Shown here piece by piece: positions 1 through 5,192 of a stretch of DNA of 5,192 nucleotides. A program made the translations under genes and the position numbers. This DNA comes from CAIVPM01 sp049242885 (lineage in GTDB: Bacteria; Bacteroidota; Bacteroidia; Chitinophagales; Chitinophagaceae). The stretch's first letter is position 1, and the number at the start of each line of letters is the position of its first letter. The notes beneath the pieces were generated by a model. The model was given only the letters and a program-made list of their open reading frames with translations. It made no database searches and was not told the origin of the DNA. The stretch spans positions 1-5,192 of the forward strand of contig JBMLOQ010000098.1 of the NCBI GenBank assembly GCA_049242885.1. Direction: 5' to 3'.

Positions 1-504
1 TCTTCCAAACATTTCATCATCTTTATCAATTCTTGTTTGGTCTTCTAATGGATATTGTTTTCTTAAAGGAAAATAATCCATTTCATCAACATTTAATATT
101 CTTTTTAAATTTGGATGACCAATAAAATTTACTCCAAAAAAATCGTAAGTTTCTCTTTCCATCCAATTGGCACTGCTGTACAGTGATGTAGCAGTAAACA
201 CTTCTGTTTTTTCTGCATCAGCAAACACTTTAAATCTCAACCTTATGTTTTTCTCAAGATTGTGTAAGTGATAAACAACTGCAATTTCTTCTCCTAATCT
301 TTCTGGATAATGCACTGCACATATATCTGTTAAAAATTGAAAGCCTAAACTTTCATCATCATGCAAATACTGCAACACTTTAAGGTTCAAATCTTTTGGT
401 GCTGTAAATGTTAACAATCCAAATTGTTGGTGCCATTCTGTAAAAACAGCTTCACCAAACTTTTCGGTTAGTTTTTGTTGTATTATTTCGTTTGTTAAGG
501 TCAT
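1..504 (-). CDS. nuoC: NADH-quinone oxidoreductase subunit C (partial, C-terminal end off the window)
   Basis: This is the 30-kDa-type subunit of the peripheral arm of respiratory complex I, which helps hold the quinone-side module (with NuoB and NuoD) at the inner face of the cytoplasmic membrane. It has no cofactor of its own. The frame is open from ATG at 504 to base 1, giving 168 residues and no stop. The family signature is clear at about residues 116-136: ERETYDFFGVNF, then GHPNLKRIL. It is followed by the typical FPLRKQYPLED at 145-155. Bacteroidota NuoC proteins are usually of about this length when not fused to NuoD, and the last visible residues (DDEMFGR) look like a normal C-terminus, so probably only a few residues are missing; that is inference. 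The leader is A/T-rich with no Shine-Dalgarno. It follows nuoB after 71 nt, and nuoD is expected next to the left. Identification is firm from the motif and the nuoA-B-C order. Confidence 0.95.
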   Translation of the reverse strand, partial: MTLTNEIIQQKLTEKFGEAVFTEWHQQFGLLTFTAPKDLNLKVLQYLHDDESLGFQFLTDICAVHYPERLGEEIAVVYHLHNLEKNIRLRFKVFADAEKTEVFTATSLYSSANWMERETYDFFGVNFIGHPNLKRILNVDEMDYFPLRKQYPLEDQTRIDKDDEMFGR

Positions 505-512
505 ATTAAAAT

Positions 513-551
513 CAAAAGTTAAAAGTCAAAACCTAAAATTTTGGCTTTTGA
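513..551. repeat. A-rich heptad iteration and imperfect palindrome in the nuoB-nuoC gap
   Basis: On the plus strand four consecutive 7-bp units can be read: CAAAAGT (513-519), TAAAAGT (520-526), CAAAACC (527-533) and TAAAATT (534-540). The sequence then turns into an approximate inverse, TTGGCTTTTG (541-550), so that 526-538 can pair with 539-551 around an AAAATTTT centre, with one mismatch and one G-T pair. It lies within the 71-nt space between the nuoB stop and the nuoC start. Short iterated A/T-rich elements of this kind occur between genes in many Bacteroidota, from memory. No function is known to me. It is not followed by a T-run that would make it a convincing terminator, and nuoC must be read through it. 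Confidence 0.55.
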
Positions 552-575
552 ATTATCTATTTCAATTTTTCAAAA

Positions 576-1163
576 TTATTCAATTCCATAACTATTCATC
601 AACTCTTTATATTTCTCACTTCCTCTTCTTCTTAAACTTTCGTTATGTACTAAATCTTGAATTCGCATTACACCATCAATGATAGCTTCTGGGCGTGGAG
701 GACAACCTGGTACATAAACATCTACAGGTATTACTTGGTCGATGCCTTGTAGCACACTATAAGTATCGAAAATACCACCACTACTTGCACATGCACCAAC
801 TGCAATAACCCAACGAGGTTCTGCCATTTGAAGGTAAACTTGACGCAAAACTGGACCCATTTTTTTGGCAATAGTTCCCATAACCATCAATAAATCGCAC
901 TGGCGTGGGCTAAACCCTACTCTTTCGCTACCAAAACGTGCTAAATCGTAGTGGCTACCCATAGTTGCCATAAATTCTATACCACAACAACTAGTTGCAA
1001 ATGGCAAAGGCCAAATGCTGTTTTTACGAGCTAAGCCAATTACTTTATCAAACTTTGCTGTCATAAACCCTTCACCACTATACATTTCAGGAGCTTCAGC
1101 CACCATTATACTATCGGTTAGCTTAGCTTCTTTGGGATGAATATTAAAACGTACTGGTCTCAT
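576..1163 (-). CDS. nuoB: NADH-quinone oxidoreductase subunit B (N2 iron-sulfur subunit)
   Basis: NuoB carries the [4Fe-4S] cluster N2, the last cluster of complex I, which hands electrons to quinone at the NuoB/NuoD interface. The 195-residue product has the full set of cluster ligands: adjacent Cys59-Cys60 in TSCCGIEF, Cys125 in GACASSGG and Cys154 in VPGCPPRP. The family blocks WPLPFATSCC, ERVGFSPRQ, VIAVGACASSGGIFDTYSV and VPGCPPRPEAIIDG are intact, so the gene looks functional. I chose ATG at 1163 because the start MRPVRFN resembles related proteins (from memory). Met20 (codon at 1106) is the alternative and would give a shorter product of the length seen in some flavobacterial homologues. 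There is no Shine-Dalgarno; the leader is A/T-rich and formed by the intergenic repeat. It lies 88 nt after nuoA and 71 nt before nuoC, in the usual complex I order, and is presumably co-transcribed with them. Confidence 0.97.
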   Translation of the reverse strand: MRPVRFNIHPKEAKLTDSIMVAEAPEMYSGEGFMTAKFDKVIGLARKNSIWPLPFATSCCGIEFMATMGSHYDLARFGSERVGFSPRQCDLLMVMGTIAKKMGPVLRQVYLQMAEPRWVIAVGACASSGGIFDTYSVLQGIDQVIPVDVYVPGCPPRPEAIIDGVMRIQDLVHNESLRRRGSEKYKELMNSYGIE

Positions 1164-1167
1164 TAAA

Positions 1168-1253
1168 ATTTGAAAATTTAAGATTTAAAAATTTGAAAAT
1201 GCCTTTTACTTTAATTCAATTTTCACATTTTCACATTTGCCTATTATCACATT
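1168..1253. repeat. Octad-type iterated inverted repeat filling the nuoA-nuoB gap
   Basis: On the plus strand the left half reads as units ATTTGAAA (1168), ATTTAAG (1176), ATTTAAAA (1183) and ATTTGAAA (1191). The right half reads in an 8-bp register as TTCAATTT (1215), TCACATTT (1223), TCACATTT (1231), GCCTATTA (1239) and TCACATTA (1247). The halves are inverted relative to each other: 1188-1201 can pair with 1218-1231 at 13 of 14 positions around a 16-nt loop. The last TCACATT copy (1247-1253) covers the first two bases of the nuoA stop codon as read on the plus strand. The stem is almost pure A-T and has no adjacent T-run after a GC stem, so I do not call it a terminator. Similar A/T-rich dispersed elements are common between genes in Chitinophaga-like genomes, as I recall; the function is unknown. 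Confidence 0.65.
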
Positions 1254-1653
1254 AATCTTCCCACTGCAATGCTCCTTTTTTTATGATGTAAGTAAATCCT
1301 ACAATAAAAAAACCTACAAACATTAATACTGCCAAAAAGCCATTCCAACCCAATTCCTTAAAATTTACTGCGTAAGGATAAAAGAAAATTATCTCAACAT
1401 CAAACAATACAAATAAAATGGCTACCAAAAAATATTTAATTGCCATAGGCTGCCTTGCTTCGCCATGGTGGTCTATTCCACTAGCAAAAGTTTCTAATTT
1501 ATCTTTAGTTTTTCGTTTGGGTCCTGCTATTGCACTTAGTGCCAACATAGTAGCTACAAAACCAACTGCAAATACCAATTGAATTGCAATAGGCAAATAA
1601 TTGGTTGCATTATTTTGATTAATTTGTAAAATGTTGAAAATAGATAAAATCAT
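1252..1653 (-). CDS. nuoA: NADH-quinone oxidoreductase subunit A
   Basis: NuoA is a small membrane subunit of complex I, corresponding to mitochondrial ND3, at the junction of the membrane arm and the quinone site. From ATG at 1653 the product has 133 residues, with three hydrophobic segments at about 18-43, 72-93 and 104-125. The family block YFLVAILFVLFDVE is present at 74-87, with the membrane acidic residues Asp85 and Glu87 that correspond to the FDVE pair of E. coli NuoA. The loop motif is FASGID (56-61), where E. coli has FESGI. The frame stays open upstream to an ATG at 1764, but that would add 37 residues encoded by the promoter and part of the preceding terminator hairpin, and would exceed the usual family length. 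The start at 1653 follows an A-run (AATTAAAAAAAATG), typical for this phylum. It is the first gene of the nuo operon and probably uses the -7 box at 1671-1678. Confidence 0.95.
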   Translation of the reverse strand: MILSIFNILQINQNNATNYLPIAIQLVFAVGFVATMLALSAIAGPKRKTKDKLETFASGIDHHGEARQPMAIKYFLVAILFVLFDVEIIFFYPYAVNFKELGWNGFLAVLMFVGFFIVGFTYIIKKGALQWED

Positions 1654-1670
1654 TTTTTTTAATTGCTGGG

Positions 1671-1703
1671 CAAATATAAAGTTACATTGCAAAAAACCGC
1701 AAC
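1671..1703 (-). promoter_or_regulatory. Probable Bacteroidota-type promoter for the nuo operon
   Basis: Read on the minus strand, TATATTTG (1678 to 1671) matches the Bacteroidota -7 consensus TAnnTTTG at every fixed position. A weak -33 match, GTTG against TTTG (1703 to 1700), lies 21 nt upstream, within the usual spacing for this sigma factor class. Transcription would start near 1665 and leave a leader of only about a dozen nucleotides before nuoA. It sits between the terminator of the preceding operon and the first nuo gene, which is where a promoter is needed. The -7 box is convincing, the -33 box only fair. Confidence 0.6.
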
Positions 1704-1744
1704 ATAAATACAACAAACTGTAAAAGGATTTTGTTTGATAGTAT

Positions 1745-1779
1745 AAAATAAAAAAACGCCCCAAAAATTTGGGGCGTTT
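1745..1779 (-). terminator. Rho-independent terminator closing the SusD/SusE operon
   Basis: CGCCCC (1757-1762) pairs perfectly with GGGGCG (1771-1776). The stem extends outward by three A-T pairs (1754-1756 with 1777-1779) and inward by up to three, leaving a small A/T loop. In the minus-strand reading direction the stem is followed by seven T, an A and four T (1756 down to 1745), a classic terminator tail. It begins 18 nt after the stop of the last SusE-like gene. In the plus direction the tail is only TTTACTAAATT, so the signal is much stronger for minus-strand transcripts. Confidence 0.92.
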
Positions 1780-1797
1780 ACTAAATTAATTATTTGA

Positions 1798-2955
1798 CTA
1801 AAGACGTGTTGTTTTGAACTTTCCTGTGGCAAAATTCATTTCAAACTTGTAGTTTCCAGCAGTTGCTGGTCCTGGAAAGTTATCATTTAAATTGTACCCA
1901 AAATCTCCCCCAGCTGCTAAGCCAGGTAATGATTTATTAGCAACAGCATACTTATTGCTCCAATCGCCAGCAACTGGTAAAACTAAATACTCTCCAGCAG
2001 CACTTAAAGCAATTGATGGCATTTCCCAAACACAAGAATTTAATCTTGTTAATGGCTGAACTGTAGGTCCAGTAGCAGGATTTGACCAACCAGCAGGTGT
2101 TGCTCCACCAACCATGAATAAATTAGTAGGTAATTGTGGACCAGTATAAGGTACACAAGTAAATTTACCTGTTTGGAATTCTAAACTGATTAAGTACATT
2201 CCTGTAGTTGAAGGTGCTACAAAATTATCATTTAGGTTAAAACCAAAATCACCACCAGCACTTACACCAGCCAAAAATTTATTACCAATAGAAAATTTAT
2301 TTGTCCAACTTCCTTTTACTGGTAAAATTAAATATTCACCTCCTCCAGTAAGCCTAAATATACCTTGCCACATAGTTTCGGTTGTACGAGTAAATTCTTC
2401 TGCAGGGTTTACAGTGGCTGAATTTGTCCAATCAAAGGTTGTTGCACCTCCCACAATAAACAATTTATTGCTAGTTGGTAAAGCAATTTTTGGAGGAACT
2501 TTATAAGGAGTAGCATTTATTCTTAGTACATTCGATACTTTTTGATCATTATTGTTGCCATAAGATGCAATAACTCTAACCTCAACTGCATAACTTATAT
2601 TAAAGGCAAAGCCAAAACTAAGTAGTATGTTGTTGAATTCTTTACCAGTAAAGCTACTAGAAAAAGCTGCATTTACAGTACGAGAAACTGCTTTAGAAAA
2701 ATTTCTTCCTGCAGAATCAATTTGAATCACAAATTTTTGATTACTATTAACTGTTGAGAATTTAGGATCGCTCCAATTAAAAGTAATAGCAACATTGTTA
2801 CTATCGGCAGGTGCAGTTGTTACTGCGGTTTTATTAGCAGTTAAAGTAACATCTCCACCAGTTGAATAAACTGGCAAATCTTCTACTTTTGTGCAAGATG
2901 CAAACAGGGTCATTGCCACTGTAAGCATCATTAAAAATTTATTTATATTTTTCAT
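1798..2955 (-). CDS. SusE/SusF-family outer-membrane lipoprotein with two tandem C-terminal binding-type domains
   Basis: This is a predicted surface lipoprotein of the SusE/SusF family, which in starch utilisation holds glycan at the outer membrane beside the SusC/SusD transporter. The 385-residue product starts with a lipoprotein signal peptide (KNINKF, a hydrophobic stretch, then LFASC with Cys21 as the lipidated residue) and an acidic pair Glu25-Asp26. Residues about 35-150 form the SusE N-terminal domain, with FNWSDPKF and a conserved exit TPYKVPPK. Two repeats follow at about 164-268 and 278-383, each with LF(I/M)VGGAT, GEYL(I/V)LPV, W(T/S)NK(F/Y) and GGDFG(F/Y)NLNDNF. These resemble the carbohydrate-binding domains of SusE, and the length matches B. 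thetaiotaomicron SusE as I recall it (about 387). Candidate aromatic contacts are Trp217 and Trp332. The start at 2955 follows a T/A-rich 23-nt gap without Shine-Dalgarno. It is the last gene before the terminator. The ligand is unknown; starch is only one possibility. Confidence 0.88.
   Translation of the reverse strand: MKNINKFLMMLTVAMTLFASCTKVEDLPVYSTGGDVTLTANKTAVTTAPADSNNVAITFNWSDPKFSTVNSNQKFVIQIDSAGRNFSKAVSRTVNAAFSSSFTGKEFNNILLSFGFAFNISYAVEVRVIASYGNNNDQKVSNVLRINATPYKVPPKIALPTSNKLFIVGGATTFDWTNSATVNPAEEFTRTTETMWQGIFRLTGGGEYLILPVKGSWTNKFSIGNKFLAGVSAGGDFGFNLNDNFVAPSTTGMYLISLEFQTGKFTCVPYTGPQLPTNLFMVGGATPAGWSNPATGPTVQPLTRLNSCVWEMPSIALSAAGEYLVLPVAGDWSNKYAVANKSLPGLAAGGDFGYNLNDNFPGPATAGNYKFEMNFATGKFKTTRL
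1807..2124 (-). repeat. Second copy of the duplicated C-terminal domain in the long SusE-like gene
   Basis: This codes for residues about 278-383 and matches the preceding copy at about half of the positions by eye. The closest block is GGDFGYNLNDNF (349-360), which differs from the first copy (234-245) only by Tyr for Phe. The offset is 115 codons at that block, and similarity is visible in the DNA too: TTATCATTTA on the plus strand occurs at both 1880-1889 and 2225-2234. This copy keeps the PAGWSNP motif (287-293). Confidence 0.8.
2152..2466 (-). repeat. First copy of the duplicated C-terminal domain in the long SusE-like gene
   Basis: This codes for residues about 164-268. It shares the LFxVGGAT start, the EYLxLPV strand, the WxNK motif and GKF near the end with the second copy. 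It departs from both that copy and the single domain of the neighbouring gene at the GGWSN-type motif, where it reads FDWTNS. This may mean altered ligand contact; that is inference. Confidence 0.8.
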
Positions 2956-2978
2956 TTATATTTTTTTTAGATGAATGA

Positions 2979-3821
2979 TTACAATTTGGTAAGTGTAAAT
3001 CTGCCACGTTGAAAATCGACTGAAATTTTATAGTTGCCACTTACAGCTGGAGCTTTCATATCACCGCCTCCGCGTTTTAAATTATCAGCATTAACATCAT
3101 TTGCATTATTTGCACCATCAAAACCATATTTATCGGCCCAACTACCATTTACAGGTAAAAACAAATATGATTGTCCACCAGTTACTGCAATTGTTAATTC
3201 GTATAAAGTTGGTGAAACTTGCGTGAATTTTTGACTTGGTGTTGGTACAGGATTGCTCCAACCTCCTGGAGAAGCACTGCCTACTAAATATAATTCGCCA
3301 GAAGTTGGCAAATCTACCTTTGGAGGGATTGCATAAGGAGTAATACTAAAACGCATTGAATTGCTTACTAATTCAGGAATTGAAGTATTGTTTGCCAAAT
3401 TTGAACGCACTCTAATTTCTAAAGTGTACATTTTTAAAGGGTTAAGCAACATTGTGTTTAGCATAATGTCGTTTAACTCGCCTTGTGTAATCATTCTTGA
3501 CAATTCTTTACTTACAGATAACTGACGACGGTTTGCAGATCTAAAATTTGCACCAGCCGTATCAATATCAATTGTATAAGCTACATCTTGAGAGCTAATT
3601 CCAGTGGTAAAAGAATACTTAGGATTAGTCCATGTAAATGTTATAGCTTCATTATCCTTATTTGCAAAAGCCATAGGAATTGTGCTATTTGCAGCTCTAT
3701 TTGCACTTAAAGTTGGAGCAGTTCCTCCGTCGAAAACGATTTGATTGTCATCTTTTTTACAGCTTTGAAAAAATGTTGCTGTAACAAGAAGTAACAATGC
3801 AATTTTTGATAAATATTTCAT
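2979..3821 (-). CDS. Short SusE-like outer-membrane lipoprotein with a single C-terminal binding-type domain
   Basis: This is a predicted surface-exposed lipoprotein that would bind glycan next to the SusC/SusD complex. The 280-residue product begins with a lipoprotein signal peptide ending FFQSC, with Cys21 lipidated. The next residues, KKDDN, fit the basic-then-acidic signal known to direct Bacteroidota lipoproteins to the cell surface. The SusE N-terminal domain covers about 35-160 (TLSANRAANS, FTWTNPKYS, exit TPYAIPPK) and aligns with that of the next gene. One C-terminal domain follows (176-280): ELYLVGSASPGGWSNP, SYLFLPVNGSWADKYG, GGGDMKAPAVSGNYK and GRFTLTKL. The Trp188 and Trp228-x-x-Lys231 motifs are candidate ligand contacts. 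SusE of B. thetaiotaomicron has two such domains and SusF three, so this is a compact form. The reading frame is intact and the C-terminus normal, so it does not look truncated. Gaps of 18 nt to the SusD gene and 23 nt to the next gene suggest one transcript. Confidence 0.88.
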   Translation of the reverse strand: MKYLSKIALLLLVTATFFQSCKKDDNQIVFDGGTAPTLSANRAANSTIPMAFANKDNEAITFTWTNPKYSFTTGISSQDVAYTIDIDTAGANFRSANRRQLSVSKELSRMITQGELNDIMLNTMLLNPLKMYTLEIRVRSNLANNTSIPELVSNSMRFSITPYAIPPKVDLPTSGELYLVGSASPGGWSNPVPTPSQKFTQVSPTLYELTIAVTGGQSYLFLPVNGSWADKYGFDGANNANDVNADNLKRGGGDMKAPAVSGNYKISVDFQRGRFTLTKL

Positions 3822-3839
3822 AATAGAAAATTTTTAAGA

Positions 3840-5192
3840 TTAATAACCTGTATTTTGTTTTAAATTAGAATTCACAGCTAAATCTTTTACTGGCAGAGGA
3901 AAAATTCTTCTAAAAGAAGCTACACCTGTACCATCTTTTACACCACCTTTCCAAGGCCACAAATAATTATTGTCTGTAAATCTTCCATAACGAATTAAAT
4001 CAGTTCTTCTAAATCCTTCCCAAAATAATTCTCTTGCTCTTTCATCAAGAACATAATCCAAAGTCATTTCTGTAGAAGTTATATTTCCTGCAACTGTACC
4101 ATAGGCTCTAGTACGCAAAAGATTGCAATAATTGAGTGCAGTAACTGCGTCACCGCCTGATGCTCCTCTTAAATGTGCTTCAATATAAATTAAGTACATT
4201 TCAGCTAAACGCATAATTGGCATATCAATATCAACCCAAACTAAGCTTTTTCCATTAGCACCCGCTTTGGTTTTATTTCTAAACTTCGTAACAGCGTAGC
4301 CATCGGTAAATTTAGTAAGGTCGTTTATATCTAAACTTTGTCCTGGAGTATGAAACATTGCACGTCTATCGCTATTAAAGGTAAGTGTTACATACTTATC
4401 TATTATTGCTTTTGTTGTACGTAAACCAAACCAACCTCCATCTACACCAAAATCAGCAGCATTCATATTACCACCAATTGGAGCATGTGTTAAGAAAGTT
4501 GTACCTCCCCAGTTTTGAGTAAGCAAACCATCATAGTTAATTGTAAAAATATTCTCAGTGGTATTCGTGTGGTTATCGGCCAACATTAATTGGCGAGGAT
4601 CACTAATTAAAGAATATCCAGCATCAATTACTCTTTTTGCATAAGTAAGAGCATCAGTGTTTCTTTGTGTACCAGTATATACTTGAGCATTCAAGTACAG
4701 TCTCGCTAATAAGCTTTGAACAGCACCTCTATCTGCACGACCATACTCGTTGGCTCTGTGAGCAACCATATTAGTCTCAATAGCTTTTAACTCATTCTCC
4801 ACCCATGTAAATAATGCACTACGCTGAATTTGTGTAGGAATTGTACCTACTGGTTGAGCTTCTGTTATAAAAGGAGGATTACCAAATAAATCCATCAATG
4901 CCCAATATTGGTATGCTCTAATAAATCTTGCTTCTAATGCATATTTTGCAATATTGTCTGCGTCTGCACCTGTAATTCCACGAGAAGCTACTTTAGCAGG
5001 CGTTGATTGACGAATAAATTCGTTGGCAACAGAAATTTGATACATACTTCTGTAATACAATCCTTCTAACATTGGATTAGAACTACCCCAATTCATATTG
5101 TGAAAGTCTTGAATACCAGGATCACCCCAAGCTACTACGGCTTCATCGGTTGTAAGCTCTTGTGCTTTCCAATACAATCGGAAAAAATCAGA
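3840..5192 (-). CDS. SusD/RagB-family nutrient-uptake outer-membrane lipoprotein (partial, N-terminus off the window)
   Basis: SusD-like proteins are surface lipoproteins that form the lid on a SusC-type TonB-dependent transporter and pass oligosaccharides into it. The frame is open to the right edge, giving 450 residues and a TAA at 3840-3842; the signal peptide, lipid-anchor Cys and probably 80-100 residues lie outside. Family hallmarks, counted from the first visible codon, are the helical-repeat segment EARFIRAYQYWALMDLFGNPPF (about 87-108), RGAVQSLLARLYLNA (155-169), RLAEMYLIYIEA (328-339), LDERARELFWEGFRRTDLIR (382-401) and the tail FPLPVKDLAVNSNLKQNTGY. The early ELTTDEAVVAWGD is typical of SusD partners of SusE-type proteins. 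No start codon should be chosen inside the window: an in-frame TTG at 5177 is followed upstream by further normal SusD sequence. The SusE-like gene follows after 18 nt. A SusC-like gene is expected upstream. The glycan substrate cannot be told from this sequence. Confidence 0.95.
   Translation of the reverse strand, partial: SDFFRLYWKAQELTTDEAVVAWGDPGIQDFHNMNWGSSNPMLEGLYYRSMYQISVANEFIRQSTPAKVASRGITGADADNIAKYALEARFIRAYQYWALMDLFGNPPFITEAQPVGTIPTQIQRSALFTWVENELKAIETNMVAHRANEYGRADRGAVQSLLARLYLNAQVYTGTQRNTDALTYAKRVIDAGYSLISDPRQLMLADNHTNTTENIFTINYDGLLTQNWGGTTFLTHAPIGGNMNAADFGVDGGWFGLRTTKAIIDKYVTLTFNSDRRAMFHTPGQSLDINDLTKFTDGYAVTKFRNKTKAGANGKSLVWVDIDMPIMRLAEMYLIYIEAHLRGASGGDAVTALNYCNLLRTRAYGTVAGNITSTEMTLDYVLDERARELFWEGFRRTDLIRYGRFTDNNYLWPWKGGVKDGTGVASFRRIFPLPVKDLAVNSNLKQNTGY

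Noticed and set aside
1188..1231. Possible terminator between nuoA and nuoB
   Set aside because: The stem is nearly all A-T with a 16-nt loop and no GC-rich core, and nuoB downstream belongs to the same operon.
1168..1253. Possible CRISPR-like array
   Set aside because: Units are only 7-8 bp, directly adjacent, A/T-rich and without unique spacers; no cas gene is present.
1745..1779. Hairpin as a bidirectional terminator or regulatory attenuator of nuo
   Set aside because: The T-run follows the stem only in the minus direction and there is no plus-strand gene to end here. It lies upstream of the nuo -7 box, so nuo transcripts would not contain it.
1654..1797. Possible small gene or RNA between the two operons
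   Set aside because: The gap is accounted for by the terminator and the promoter; no separate frame or structured RNA is visible.
3034..3234. A 66-residue reading frame on the plus strand
   Set aside because: It lies wholly inside the well-supported SusE-like gene on the other strand, has no recognisable motif and no promoter or leader; it is a shadow of the coding sequence.
5175..5177. TTG codon as start of the SusD-like gene
   Set aside because: The frame continues upstream to the window edge with plausible SusD residues (SDFFR), and a start here would remove the signal peptide and lipid-anchor Cys that the family needs.
1..5192. Mobile element, tRNA, rRNA or phage-derived sequence
   Set aside because: I found no transposase-like frame, no terminal inverted repeats of insertion-sequence type, no tRNA-like fold and no attachment-site duplication; both operons look like intact resident genes.

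Overview
The window looks like chromosome from a member of the Bacteroidota, most likely a Chitinophaga/Sphingobacteria-type relative. The DNA is AT-rich. It carries SusD- and SusE-type outer-membrane glycan-capture lipoproteins. The gene leaders are A/T-rich without Shine-Dalgarno sequences, and one gap holds a Bacteroidota-type -7 promoter box (TAnnTTTG). The genus is inference; the phylum is well supported. All recognised genes lie on the minus strand, so transcription runs from high to low coordinates.

The right part (5192 down to 1798) is the distal end of a polysaccharide-utilisation type operon. It holds a SusD-like substrate-capture lipoprotein whose N-terminus lies beyond the right edge, then a short SusE-like lipoprotein with one C-terminal carbohydrate-binding-type domain (2979-3821), then a longer paralogue with two such domains in tandem (1798-2955). 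Gaps are only 18 and 23 nt, so the three are probably co-transcribed, with a SusC/TonB-dependent transporter expected upstream outside the window. A strong GC-rich hairpin followed by a T-run (1745-1779) closes this operon. No glycoside hydrolase is present, so the glycan cannot be named from this window.

The left part (1653 down to 1) is the start of the respiratory complex I operon in standard order: nuoA, nuoB, nuoC, with nuoC cut by the left edge only near its C-terminus. A good -7 box (TATATTTG, 1671-1678) lies just before nuoA. The two nuo gaps (88 and 71 nt) are filled with short A/T-rich 7-8 bp iterations arranged as imperfect inverted repeats, and one reaches into the nuoA stop codon.

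The two operons are functionally unrelated neighbours: one captures glycan at the cell surface, the other encodes the start of an inner-membrane electron-transport complex. I see no evidence for a new defence, mobile or RNA system. The points most worth a second look are the unequal domain count of the two SusE paralogues, the intergenic repeats in the nuo operon, and an Ala in the usually Glu-containing loop motif of NuoA. No stretch above 300 bases lacks a gene.
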